From assembly GCF_022884085.1 (NCBI RefSeq), contig NZ_JAGGCS010000010.1:62001-126000 (forward strand): a stretch of 64,000 nt of DNA. Reading direction: 5' to 3'. Origin of the DNA: Paenirhizobium cremeum (GTDB lineage: Bacteria > Pseudomonadota > Alphaproteobacteria > Rhizobiales > Rhizobiaceae). Numbering within the stretch: position 1 is the stretch's first letter; the number at the start of each line of letters is the position of its first letter. The notes below the pieces were generated by a model. That model was not told the origin of the DNA. It saw only the letters and a program-made list of their open reading frames with translations, and did no database searches. Positions 43,390-52,134 of the stretch are shown piece by piece. The position numbers were made by a program, and so were the translations under genes.

Positions 43390-44067
43390 ATGGCTGTCGT
43401 GAAGGAAGAGGTGATCGCCACTGCGCTGGGCCTGCTCGATGAGAGCGGTTTGGAGGGGCTGACGATGCGCAAGCTCGCGGAAACGCTGAAGATCCAGGCG
43501 CCGTCGCTCTATTGGCATTTTGCCAACAAGGATGCCCTTCTCGACGGAATGGCCGAAGCGTTGCTGGTGCCGGTGGCGGTGGAAATGCGGGCGGGCGAAG
43601 CGTGGGACGTGCGTCTCGTGGCAATCGCAAACGAGCTGCGCCGTGCGCTGCTGTCTCGTCGCGATGCCGCGCGCGTCTTCGCCGGCACGTTTCCCGTCTC
43701 CGGCAACGTGCTGCGGGTCGGGTCTCAGGTGATGGAATGTCTGAAGGAGGCGGGCGGCGACGAGCGCCTGGCCGCCTGGGGCACGTTCACGCTGCTCTAT
43801 TACGTGCTCGGCTTTGCGATAGAGGAGCAGGCCTTCGCGGAGAAGCAGGGCAAGCAGCAGGCGGCGGCCCATCCGCCGGAATTGCTGGAAGCCTATCCTC
43901 TCGCCGTCTCCGCGATGGCGGAAATCACCGGCGAAAGCAGCGACGAGCGCTTCGGTTTCGGCCTGCAGATGCAGATTGAAGGCTTCAGGCATGTCGCCGC
44001 CCGGCACAGGGCGGCGAAAGAAAGCGATGCCACCGGTAAGGGCGGCACCGCGCTCAGGAAGGGCTGA
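43390..44067 (+). CDS. TetR-family repressor
   Basis: 225 aa with HTH region GLEGLTMRKLAETLKIQAPSLYWHFANKDALLDGMAEAL and a C-terminal ligand domain of TetR_C type. ATG at 43390 (AAAGGAG before it) is chosen over 43357, since the latter lies inside an operator. It is divergent from the monooxygenase and RidA genes and probably represses them until a ligand binds. The TetR/TetX-like pairing suggests a polycyclic or antibiotic-like ligand, but no specific resistance can be claimed. Confidence 0.9.
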   Translation: MAVVKEEVIATALGLLDESGLEGLTMRKLAETLKIQAPSLYWHFANKDALLDGMAEALLVPVAVEMRAGEAWDVRLVAIANELRRALLSRRDAARVFAGTFPVSGNVLRVGSQVMECLKEAGGDERLAAWGTFTLLYYVLGFAIEEQAFAEKQGKQQAAAHPPELLEAYPLAVSAMAEITGESSDERFGFGLQMQIEGFRHVAARHRAAKESDATGKGGTALRKG

Positions 44068-44071
44068 CGGC

Positions 44072-44635
44072 TCAGGCCCGCTGCGGCAAAAGCGGATAGC
44101 CGACCATCACGGCGCGGCCGGCGAGGCCGGCGACGGCTGCCTTCAGCAGATCGCCCGGAATGAAGGCCATCGAGCCGAGGAAGGCCTTCTGAAATCCGAG
44201 GCCCGCGCCGAAGGCGAGATAGCCGATGCCGAAGAGATAGAGCACCACGACACCGCCGATCGCGGCCGCCGCGAAGAAGCCGAGCGTCTGCGGCAGCGCC
44301 GCCATGGCCGGCCGCGCGAAGCGCTCGGCGATCAGGCCGGTGACATAGGCGGCGGGAACCCAGCCGATCAGGAAGCCGACCGTCGGGCCGGCGAAGACGG
44401 CAAGACCGCCGCGACCACCCGAGAGCACCGGCAGGCCGATGGCGACCAAGAGGATGACGAGCAGCGGCGCCAGCGCCCCGCGCTTCGCCCCGAGAATGAC
44501 GCCCGCTAGCATGACGCCGAGCGATTGCAGCGTGATCGGCACGGGAATGAAGCCGAGCGTGATCGGCGGGATGAGGCCGAGTGCCACGATGATCGCGGCA
44601 AACAGCGAAACGAGGACGAGGTCACGGGTGTTCAT
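44072..44635 (-). CDS. bioY: Biotin ECF transporter S component
   Basis: Membrane substrate-binding subunit of the biotin importer. 187 aa from ATG at 44635; the upstream extension is rejected. Six segments and family blocks FIPVPITLQSLGVMLAGVILGAKRGALAP, LPVLSGGRGGLAVFAGPTVGFLIGW and FLGSMAFIPGDLLKAAVAGL. Third gene of the bioM-bioN-bioY cluster. Confidence 0.95.
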   Translation of the reverse strand: MNTRDLVLVSLFAAIIVALGLIPPITLGFIPVPITLQSLGVMLAGVILGAKRGALAPLLVILLVAIGLPVLSGGRGGLAVFAGPTVGFLIGWVPAAYVTGLIAERFARPAMAALPQTLGFFAAAAIGGVVVLYLFGIGYLAFGAGLGFQKAFLGSMAFIPGDLLKAAVAGLAGRAVMVGYPLLPQRA

Positions 44636-44702
44636 GGTGTCTCCCTTGGTGCATGCCCGCCTGCAATGGCGGCGGCGCTTGCGAATTTCCCCCAGCCCTT
44701 GC

Positions 44703-45305
44703 TCATTGGCCGCGAATGCCGCGCGCGTCAATGGCGGCCGCGATGTTGTCGGCATCCTTCAGCGTCGAAATGATGAGCGGCCCGAGGATCGTGGTGACTT
44801 TCGGCCGGATGCCCCGCGCCCGGTGCGCCTCGCGGATCGCCTCGTAGCGCGTCAGGATCTCCGGCACGAAACGGACCACCAGCCCGACAGCAAGCCCGAT
44901 ATCGGCGGCCCTGACCAGCCCCAGCCGTTCCAGCGGCGAGGTGGCGCGGGTGATGGTGTCGATGAAGGCCGAGACCGTGGTGGAGGCCGTGACCGCCGCA
45001 CCCAGCATCATCAGCGTGGAAAGCCGAAGCGTCGTCACCATGGCCTCTTCGGCGCTTGTCAGCAGAAGGTGGAACAGGCCGACCAGCAGGATCGTCGCCA
45101 GCACGGGCCGGAGCGGCCTGATCGCCGCGGTGATCGGTTGACCGAGGCTGAAATAAAGCCCACTCGATAAAACGAGCGCCGGCACCAGAAAGCGCGGATC
45201 GCGGGTGAGGAATATGAGCACAGCGGCAAGCGCCAGCCCGGCGATCTTTAGCGCTGCGGGCAGACGGTGCATCGGGCTCTTGCCGGCAACATAGAGGCTC
45301 CTCAT
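44703..45305 (-). CDS. bioN: Biotin ECF transporter T component
   Basis: CbiQ-like transmembrane coupling protein, 200 aa. Conserved coupling motifs are EAIREAHRARGIRPK and DADNIAAAIDARGIRG (Ala-Arg-Gly signatures). It overlaps bioM by four bases at its start and links the ATPase to BioY. Confidence 0.94.
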   Translation of the reverse strand: MRSLYVAGKSPMHRLPAALKIAGLALAAVLIFLTRDPRFLVPALVLSSGLYFSLGQPITAAIRPLRPVLATILLVGLFHLLLTSAEEAMVTTLRLSTLMMLGAAVTASTTVSAFIDTITRATSPLERLGLVRAADIGLAVGLVVRFVPEILTRYEAIREAHRARGIRPKVTTILGPLIISTLKDADNIAAAIDARGIRGQ

Positions 45306-45982
45306 GACAGCGCAAGCTCCCTGTAGCGGGCAATTGCTGCCTGCGCCGCGCCATCGAAGGCAAGCTGCCCCCGATGAAACACCAGCACCCGGCCATAGCC
45401 GGAAACGAGGTCGAGATCGTGGCTGATGACGATCGCCTGTTGTGGCAGCGCGTCGATTGCCGCCTGCACCATGGCGCGGTTCTTGAGGTCGAGCTGATTG
45501 GTCGGCTCGTCGAAGATCACCAGTTCAGGCCCGGTGACGATCACGGCGGCAAGGGCCGCGAGCTGCAACTCGCCGCCGGAAAGCTCATGCGGCCGTCGGT
45601 CCGCCAGATGGGCGATGCCGAGTTGCGCCAGCACACCGTCGACCGCCAGGGTCAGCGCCTCGCCCTTCGCGCCCCGGCTCTTCGGCCCGAAGGCGATGTC
45701 GTCGCGGATGATCGGCAGGATGATCTGGTTGGCCGGGTTCTGGAAGATGAAACCGGTCTTCGAAAGCACCGCCTTCTCGTCCTTCACCGTATCAAGCCCG
45801 TCGAGCGTCACCCGGCCGGCGAACGGTTTCACCAGCCCGTTGATGAGCCGCGCGAAGGTCGTCTTTCCCGAACCGTTGAGGCCGATCACACCGATGCGCT
45901 GTTCCCCAAGCACAAGATCGAGCGGCTGAAGCGCCACATAGGCGCCGTAACGCACCTCGGCCCGGTCGAACGTGATCTGCAA
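45302..45982 (-). CDS. bioM: Biotin ECF transporter A component (ATPase)
   Basis: ABC-type ATPase of the biotin importer, 226 aa. Start is TTG at 45982 with GGGGGAAG before it. Walker A GLNGSGKTTFARL, signature ELSGGELQLAALAAV, Walker B LVIFDEPTNQLDL and H-loop VISHDLDLV are intact. First gene of bioMNY. A weak partial match to the BioR box lies about 30 bases upstream (see rejected items). Confidence 0.94.
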   Translation of the reverse strand: MQITFDRAEVRYGAYVALQPLDLVLGEQRIGVIGLNGSGKTTFARLINGLVKPFAGRVTLDGLDTVKDEKAVLSKTGFIFQNPANQIILPIIRDDIAFGPKSRGAKGEALTLAVDGVLAQLGIAHLADRRPHELSGGELQLAALAAVIVTGPELVIFDEPTNQLDLKNRAMVQAAIDALPQQAIVISHDLDLVSGYGRVLVFHRGQLAFDGAAQAAIARYRELALS

Positions 45983-46157
45983 GCGGCTTCCCCCGATATC
46001 AACTGGAGGTCTCTATAACCCCTGCGGCGGGGGAGGGAAATATGTATCGAAACAGCGGCGGGAGCGGTGATCGAATATTGCCGCGCCCGGTTGACGCAGA
46101 AGAAATATCCTCACATCACGCATTGAACATATCATGAACATCCGCTAGCTTCTGCTC

Positions 46158-47348
46158 ATGGCGATTCCAATTTCCAACACGCAGGCGCGAAAAATCTTCA
46201 TGGAGCGGCAGGGGCTTTCCCGGCCGCCGCATCTGGCGCTGGGCATGGCGGGGCTCTTCGATCTCGTGTATGATCTCGGCTTCGTGCAGATCGACAGCAT
46301 CGCGACGGTGGAGCGCGCCCATCACCAGATCCTCTTTTCGCGCAACCAGACCTACCGGCCGGAGCATCTGTCCGCCCTGATCGAAAAGGACCGGGCGCTG
46401 TTCGAGCACTGGACGCACGACGCCTCGATCATTCCTTCGGCCTTCTTTCCCTATTGGAAGCACCGGTTCAGGCGGCGCGAGGCAAAGATCCTCGAAAACT
46501 GGCGAAAATGGCAGGGCGAGGGCTTCGATCGGGCCTTCGAGGAAACCTACGCGCGCATCCGGGAAAACGGTCCGGTCATGGCGCGCGAGGTGAAGGCGGA
46601 GGAACACAAGTCCGGCGGCTGGTGGAACTGGCATCCTTCGAAGACGGCGCTCGAATATCTCTGGCACACCGGCAAGCTGGCGATTGCCGGACGGGAGAAT
46701 TTCCAGAAGATCTACGATCTGTCCGAACGGGTTATCCCGAAAGAGCATTTCGAGGCGGAAGTCGATCACGACGCCTTTGTCGACTGGGCCTGTCGAAGCG
46801 CCCTGACGCGGCTGGGCTTCGCCACCTCGGGCGAAATCGCCGCCTTCTTCGATCTCGTCAGCCCGCAGGAAGCCAGGCTCTGGGTGGAAAGCCACCGCGA
46901 CGAACTGGAGGAAGTGGCGATCGAAACGGTCGATGGCGGCAGGCCGCGCGCATCCTTCGCTTTTGCCGAGGGGCTGGAAACGCTGCTCGACGCTCCGGAG
47001 CCGCCGGCCCGCATCCGCACGCTCAGCCCATTCGATCCCCTGATCCGCGACCGTAACCGTACCGAGCGCCTGTTCGGCTTCTTCTACCGCATCGAGATCT
47101 TCGTGCCGGAACCGAAGCGGGAATACGGCTACTATGTCTTCCCGCTGCTCGAAGCCGACCGCCTGATCGGCCGCATCGACATGAAGGCCGACCGCAAGAC
47201 GGGTGTTCTCGATGTGAAACGGCTCTGGCTGGAAAAGGGCGTCAAACCCTCCGCCGGCCGGCTGGAAAAACTGCAGGCCGAGCTTGCCCGCATCGCCCGC
47301 TTCGCCGGGGTGGAGACCGTGGTGCTCAGGGACGGCTGGCTGGGATAA
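46158..47348 (+). CDS. AlkZ/YcaQ-type DNA glycosylase (winged-helix DUF1006)
   Basis: 396 aa. Three tandem winged-helix domains form the HTH_42 fold of bacterial glycosylases that unhook interstrand crosslinks or alkylated bases. The catalytic motif QxD is seen as Gln44-Ile-Asp46 (FVQIDSIATVERAHHQILFSR), as in E. coli YcaQ. Other marks are HWTHDASIIPSAFFPYW, GGWWNWHPSKTALEYLWHTGKLAI and LSPFDPLIRDRNRTERLFGFFYRIE. A GNAT gene follows 22 bases later. A decayed copy of its C-terminal coding end lies at 47824-47880. Confidence 0.9.
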   Translation: MAIPISNTQARKIFMERQGLSRPPHLALGMAGLFDLVYDLGFVQIDSIATVERAHHQILFSRNQTYRPEHLSALIEKDRALFEHWTHDASIIPSAFFPYWKHRFRRREAKILENWRKWQGEGFDRAFEETYARIRENGPVMAREVKAEEHKSGGWWNWHPSKTALEYLWHTGKLAIAGRENFQKIYDLSERVIPKEHFEAEVDHDAFVDWACRSALTRLGFATSGEIAAFFDLVSPQEARLWVESHRDELEEVAIETVDGGRPRASFAFAEGLETLLDAPEPPARIRTLSPFDPLIRDRNRTERLFGFFYRIEIFVPEPKREYGYYVFPLLEADRLIGRIDMKADRKTGVLDVKRLWLEKGVKPSAGRLEKLQAELARIARFAGVETVVLRDGWLG

Positions 47349-47370
47349 AATTTAAAAAGGGAGGGGCCTT

Positions 47371-47787
47371 GTGTCCGACAATAGCGACTACCGCATCGAA
47401 GCCCGCGTGCCCGGCATCGAGGATTACCTGCGTTTGCGCCATGTCTCGGGCCTCAGCCCCTTTTCCCGCGAGGCGGCGGAGAAGGGCCTGCCGAATTCGA
47501 TCTTCGGCGTCTGCCTGATGCGGGGCGAGGAGGTGGTCGGCATGGGCCGGATCATCGGCGACGGCGGTTGCTTCTTTCAGGTGACCGACATCGCCATCGA
47601 TCCGGTGCATCAGGGCAGGGGACTGGCAAAGCGGATCATGCAGGCGCTTTCCGATTTCATCGCGACGCTGCCGAAATCCGCCTATGTCAGCCTGATCGCC
47701 GACGTCCCGGCCAACCGCCTCTACGCCCAGTTCGGCTTCGAGGAGACCGCACCCCGCTCCGTCGGCATGGCGCGCAAGGTGGCGTGA
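47371..47787 (+). CDS. GNAT-family acetyltransferase
   Basis: 138 aa; start GTG at 47371 with AGGGAGGGG before it. GNAT fold with TDIAIDPVHQGRGLAKRIMQAL as the acetyl-CoA loop (Q-x-x-G-x-G/A pattern QGRGLA) and a C-terminal ADVPANRLYAQFGFEETAPRSVGMA. Target unknown. It lies directly behind the glycosylase gene, probably in one transcript. Confidence 0.87.
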   Translation: MSDNSDYRIEARVPGIEDYLRLRHVSGLSPFSREAAEKGLPNSIFGVCLMRGEEVVGMGRIIGDGGCFFQVTDIAIDPVHQGRGLAKRIMQALSDFIATLPKSAYVSLIADVPANRLYAQFGFEETAPRSVGMARKVA

Positions 47788-47823
47788 GCCGCCGGCCGCT
47801 TTTATTGGAAGGTCACAGGTGGT

Positions 47824-47880
47824 TGGTGCATCAAACCGTCTGCCCGGCGGCTCGAAAAACTGTAAGCTAAACTCGCCACG
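47824..47880 (+). pseudogene. Decayed copy of the glycosylase 3' end
   Basis: In frame it reads IKPSARRLEKL, stop, AKLATL, against GVKPSAGRLEKLQAELARI in the glycosylase at 47247-47300, so it is a diverged duplicate of that segment with an in-frame stop. It lies inside the 324-base gap 47788-48111; the rest of this gap has lower GC and no gene that I can support. Confidence 0.55.
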
Positions 47881-48111
47881 CTTCGTGCTCATGGAAACGG
47901 TGGGTGCTGAGGGCTGGCTGAGGTGAGAGAAGACACCCTGTGCTCGAGCGCTCAGCGCCAACACCGGAGGTCGCGACTGCCGCAAAACTCGAGGAAGCTG
48001 ATCTTACTGCTGTGAGCCTTGCGACGCATGGTGCGAGCGCATAACAACGTGAATTCCGCTCGTCTTGGTTCACATGACGGTAAAAGGGATTGATCTGACG
48101 GTATCTGCAAC

Positions 48112-48492
48112 ATGACACTGCAAGAATTTTATCGCGCGTACATAGGTTGCCTAAATCGCCAAGATTGGGATGAGCTGAGGCGGTATGTTGCCGACGATGT
48201 CAAACATAATGGTCGGCCGCTTGGGCTGTCAGGCTACCGCTCGATGCTGATCAAAGACTTCGAGGACATCCCCGACCTACGTTTCGTCATAGATCGTCTG
48301 GTATGCGACCCGCCCCTTATTGCGGCGAGGTTGATGTTCAATTGCTCACCAAAAAGCGATTTCCTTGGCTTAAAGATCAACGGCCGACGCATTTCCTTCG
48401 CAGAAAACGTGTTTTACGAGGTGAAGGGCGGTAAAATAATCGATGTGTTTTCCGTGATCGATAAAACCTCGATCGAAAATCAGATTGCTTGA
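48112..48492 (+). CDS. SnoaL-like/ester-cyclase family protein
   Basis: 126 aa with the SnoaL-type NTF2-like fold: LQEFYRAYIGCLNRQDWDELRRYVADDVKHNGRPLGLSGYRSML, then RFVIDRLVCDPPLIAARLMFNC and FAENVFYEVKGGKIIDVFSVID. Members include polyketide cyclases, isomerases and many of unknown role. Base composition is visibly lower in GC than the neighbours, and there is no good ribosome binding site, which suggests recent arrival. It faces the PNPOx gene. Confidence 0.78.
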   Translation: MTLQEFYRAYIGCLNRQDWDELRRYVADDVKHNGRPLGLSGYRSMLIKDFEDIPDLRFVIDRLVCDPPLIAARLMFNCSPKSDFLGLKINGRRISFAENVFYEVKGGKIIDVFSVIDKTSIENQIA

Positions 48493-48655
48493 GCCGCCTT
48501 TTGCGATGGCCAATGACCGCTTCGGACCGCCAAACAGGCCAGCGGCGTTTCGAAAACGCCATCCCGGCATGGCTGTCTCCCAACTCGAACGGCCATCGCC
48601 CCACCCGTCGCGTGCGACGAGGCGAAAACCTGAACCGGATCGGAACAGCATCCGG

Positions 48656-49228
<573 letters not shown>

Positions 49229-49263
49229 GCGTTTTTCCTTCCGCAACCGCGCCGGAGCGGCCC

Positions 49264-50256
49264 TCAGTTCTGTAAGGCCCAGTCCGCCACCTGCCAGCGC
49301 AGCTGCCCGCGGTCGGCGACGACGCGGCCGAGCCCCGGAAAGGGCATGTGCGTGGCGGCAATCAGCGCGCCTTCCGAGGCGGCGCGAGGAAAGAAGCGGT
49401 CGCGCATCGCCTTGGCCGCGACGGGGTCCTGCTCGAACAGGAAGAATACATCGGTCGCTCCAGGATGCACGACCGGAAAGATCATGTCCGAAACCATGAT
49501 GAGGCTCTGCCCGCCATCCTCGACCCGCACGCCGATATGGCCGGGTGTATGGCCGGTCAGGTCGACGATGGAGACGCCCGGCACAATCTCGCGCTCGCCG
49601 TCGATCGCCTGGAGTTTCGGGTAGAGGCGCACGACCTCCTCAGCCATCTGGAAGCTGGTCTGCAGATAGTCGGCTGCGCCGCTGCGCTTGGCCGGATCGG
49701 TCCAATGCTTGACGTCGCGACGATCGATATAGAGTTCGGCCTCGGGGTAATTGTTCTTCCCTCCGAGAACCAGGCCGCCCATGTGGTCCTGATGCATATG
49801 TGTCACGATCACCGCGTCGATCTGATCGGGCTGCACGCCAAGCCTACCGAGCGCCTGCGGCAGTGCGCCGGTCTGTCCGATCGAGCCGGCCGCTCCGGCA
49901 TCGATCAGGATACGGTGTGCGCCATCCTCGATGAGATACTGGTTGAAGAGGAAGCGCACGCCGCTCGGCCGGGCGGTGAACTGCGCAACGGCCGCCTGCT
50001 CGACCTCGGCCGCCGTGCGCCCCGGAAAATAGTCGTAGGGCATATCGGCATACCCGTCCGTAAGGGCGGTCACCGTGAAACGGCCAATGCGGATCTGCGC
50101 CAGCGGCGTAACGGTGGCCGGCGTCTTCGCGACCTGGTGCGTTGCGGCAAGGGCGGGCGTGGAAGTGCCACCGATCAAACCTCCCCCGAGGAGGCTCACC
50201 CCGCCGAGGCCCAGAGGAAGGGCGCTGACAAAGGCGCGACGTGAAAGTTGAGACAT
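49264..50256 (-). CDS. Tat-exported MBL-fold metallohydrolase
   Basis: 330 aa from ATG at 50256 (GGAGGAAG before it). Twin-arginine signal SRRAFVSALPLGLGGVSLLGG then Ala-rich cleavage region. Zinc motif HMHQDHMGG (HxHxDH), later His in TGHTPGHIGVRV, Asp in VSDMIFP and His in ATHMPFPGLG. This is the group of periplasmic MBL-fold hydrolases related to quorum-lactonase-like and methyl parathion hydrolase proteins; substrate not known. Adjacent PNPOx gene follows and LysR diverges upstream. Confidence 0.88.
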   Translation of the reverse strand: MSQLSRRAFVSALPLGLGGVSLLGGGLIGGTSTPALAATHQVAKTPATVTPLAQIRIGRFTVTALTDGYADMPYDYFPGRTAAEVEQAAVAQFTARPSGVRFLFNQYLIEDGAHRILIDAGAAGSIGQTGALPQALGRLGVQPDQIDAVIVTHMHQDHMGGLVLGGKNNYPEAELYIDRRDVKHWTDPAKRSGAADYLQTSFQMAEEVVRLYPKLQAIDGEREIVPGVSIVDLTGHTPGHIGVRVEDGGQSLIMVSDMIFPVVHPGATDVFFLFEQDPVAAKAMRDRFFPRAASEGALIAATHMPFPGLGRVVADRGQLRWQVADWALQN

Positions 50257-50392
50257 GACTTCTTCCTCCGGATCATTGGAAATGCGGGAAGCCGGCCGGC
50301 GTCCCCTCGACGGAGTGAAGGCTATGACATCCACAACGAACGGGGTATCCTGCCATTTATGGAGCTTTCCTCTCAAACTCCGGAAGGATTGA

Positions 50393-51289
50393 ATGGATCG
50401 GTTTGATGCGATGTCGGTGTTGTTGGCGGCGGTGGATGCCGGCAGCCTCTCTGCGGGCGCGCGGCGCCTGAATGCACCGCTCGCCACGGTCAGCCGAAAG
50501 GTCGCCGATCTTGAAAACCATCTTGGCACACGACTGGTTCTGCGCACGCGCCGGGGCCTTGCCCTGACGGAGGAGGGGCGTGCCTTTGTTGCCGCGTCGC
50601 GTCGCATTCTGGAAGAGTTGAACGCGGCCGAACGGCAGGCCAGCGGCGATTATGGCGCGTTGCGCGGCGGGCTGCATGTGACCGCGCCGATTGTCTTCGG
50701 CGAGCGCTATCTGCTGCCGATTGTGCTGGAATTCCTGAAGGAGCAACCCGACATCAACCTGAGGCTGAGCCTGGTCGATCGGCAGGTAAGTTTCTCCGAC
50801 GAGCATGTCGATGTGGCCCTGCGGATCGGGCATCTGGCAGACAGCGCATTGATTGCCACGCGCATAGGCTCTGTCCGCCGGGTGATCTGCGCGAGCCCGG
50901 ACTATCTCGCCCGCCGGGGAGTGCCGCTTCGGCCGGATGACCTCGCCCAGCATGACGGCATAAGCTTCCAGGGCTTCGCAACCGCGCCGGAATGGCGCTA
51001 CCGCCGGGACGGTGCGGCCTTTGCCGTCGAACCGCGCTCCAAGCTCGCGGTGAACACGACGGAGGCTGCCATTCAGGCCGCACTGGCCGGCATCGGCATC
51101 ATACGCGTGCTGTCTTACCAGATTTCCGATCAGTTGCGCTCCGGCGCGTTGCAGGAATTGCTGACGGAGTTCGCGCCGGAACCGCTTCCGGTGAACGTTA
51201 TCCACCGACCTGCCGATCCTCTGCCGCTGAAGGTACGATGCTTCCTTGACTGGATAGGGCCCCGCCTGCGCGCGCGCATGTCCCAGTAG
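50393..51289 (+). CDS. LysR-family transcriptional regulator
   Basis: 298 aa. HTH MSVLLAAVDAGSLSAGARRLNAPLATVSRKVADLENHLGTRLVLRTRRGLALTEEG and an effector-binding domain typical of the CrgA-like group (LHVTAPIVFGERYLLPIVLEFLKEQPDINLRLSLVDRQVSF). Start at 50393 has GGAAGGATTG before it. It diverges from the MBL/PNPOx pair across 136 bases and is the likely regulator of that pair. Confidence 0.93.
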   Translation: MDRFDAMSVLLAAVDAGSLSAGARRLNAPLATVSRKVADLENHLGTRLVLRTRRGLALTEEGRAFVAASRRILEELNAAERQASGDYGALRGGLHVTAPIVFGERYLLPIVLEFLKEQPDINLRLSLVDRQVSFSDEHVDVALRIGHLADSALIATRIGSVRRVICASPDYLARRGVPLRPDDLAQHDGISFQGFATAPEWRYRRDGAAFAVEPRSKLAVNTTEAAIQAALAGIGIIRVLSYQISDQLRSGALQELLTEFAPEPLPVNVIHRPADPLPLKVRCFLDWIGPRLRARMSQ

Positions 51290-51543
51290 CCCCCCGCTAT
51301 CCTGGCTGGCCTCCCTTGATGACCGTCAGACGCCGCCTTCGGTCCGCAACGGATCAACAGCAGATACCCCCGGCTTTCCCGCAACGAAACGCCAATTCCC
51401 TCGTCACCGTCGTTTCGCCGGCGCCGGGAGAGTGGTGTTGCGGGTTGGATGGCTGGGGTGAGGTGAGGGTGGCTTGGGGGTGATCGATTTGGGGCTATAG
51501 CCATCGGAATGCCGCTGCAGGTTGTTATGAAGCGGCATGGCTT

Positions 51544-52038
51544 CTATCGGCCAATCCCCTCGATTGTTTTGGCCCCAAGCTTTTTGGTCTCGTCGTTGAT
51601 GATGCCATATCCGCCCTCTATCGATGCGATCTGCTGCGCAGTCGCGCCCGGCCCTAGGGCCGCGATTTCGCAAAACATCCCTTCGCAGCCTCCGGGCGTC
51701 ACGATGCCGAGCATCCGACCCATCCCTTGGCCAATATTGCGCCAGGCATGTTCGACGTTCGGCGGTAAAACCACGACCGAGCCGGGCGGCGCATCGAACA
51801 CCTGATCGGCGCACCAGAATCGGTAGGTGCTTTGCAAGACCCTGAACATTTCGGTTTCACGGGTGTGCGTATGAGGTGCCGGACCTTCTCCGGGCGGAGT
51901 GAACGTTTCCCATACACCGAGCGCACCGTCCGTTTCGCTCTTCAATGCATGTATGACCAGCCTGGCGCCAAACGGCGTCATCGCCACACGTTCGCTACCC
52001 GGAAGTGAGATTTGAGCGCTCGTGAAGTTCGAAACCAT
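51544..52038 (-). CDS. Cupin-domain protein, anti-sigma/quercetinase-like
   Basis: 164 aa from ATG at 52038 (AAGGAGAG before it). Cupin motif with HTHTRETEMFRVLQSTYRFW and PPGSVVVLPPNVEHAWRNIG, giving three His and one Glu as likely metal ligands. C-terminal EIAALGPGATAQQIASIEGGYGI is a distinctive segment. Function unknown. It lies downstream of the wHTH-TPR regulator gene with 96 bases between. Confidence 0.83.
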   Translation of the reverse strand: MVSNFTSAQISLPGSERVAMTPFGARLVIHALKSETDGALGVWETFTPPGEGPAPHTHTRETEMFRVLQSTYRFWCADQVFDAPPGSVVVLPPNVEHAWRNIGQGMGRMLGIVTPGGCEGMFCEIAALGPGATAQQIASIEGGYGIINDETKKLGAKTIEGIGR

Positions 52039-52134
52039 CGGTCTCTCCTTTGGCTGACGGTTTTCGCATCTTGCCCGCCAGGCCTCTTTGGGTCCCAAAG
52101 GAATTCCAAAAAATGTCAACGGCCGCCGCCGAAT

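Noticed and set aside
46008-46020. Possible BioR operator before bioM
   Set aside because: GTTATAGAGACC matches only part of the TTATMKATAA consensus, so I do not claim it.
51290-51543. G-rich segment near 51425-51500 as a possible repeat or G-quadruplex
   Set aside because: It is G-rich and simple in composition, but there is no defined repeat unit or regular G-tract spacing to support a call.
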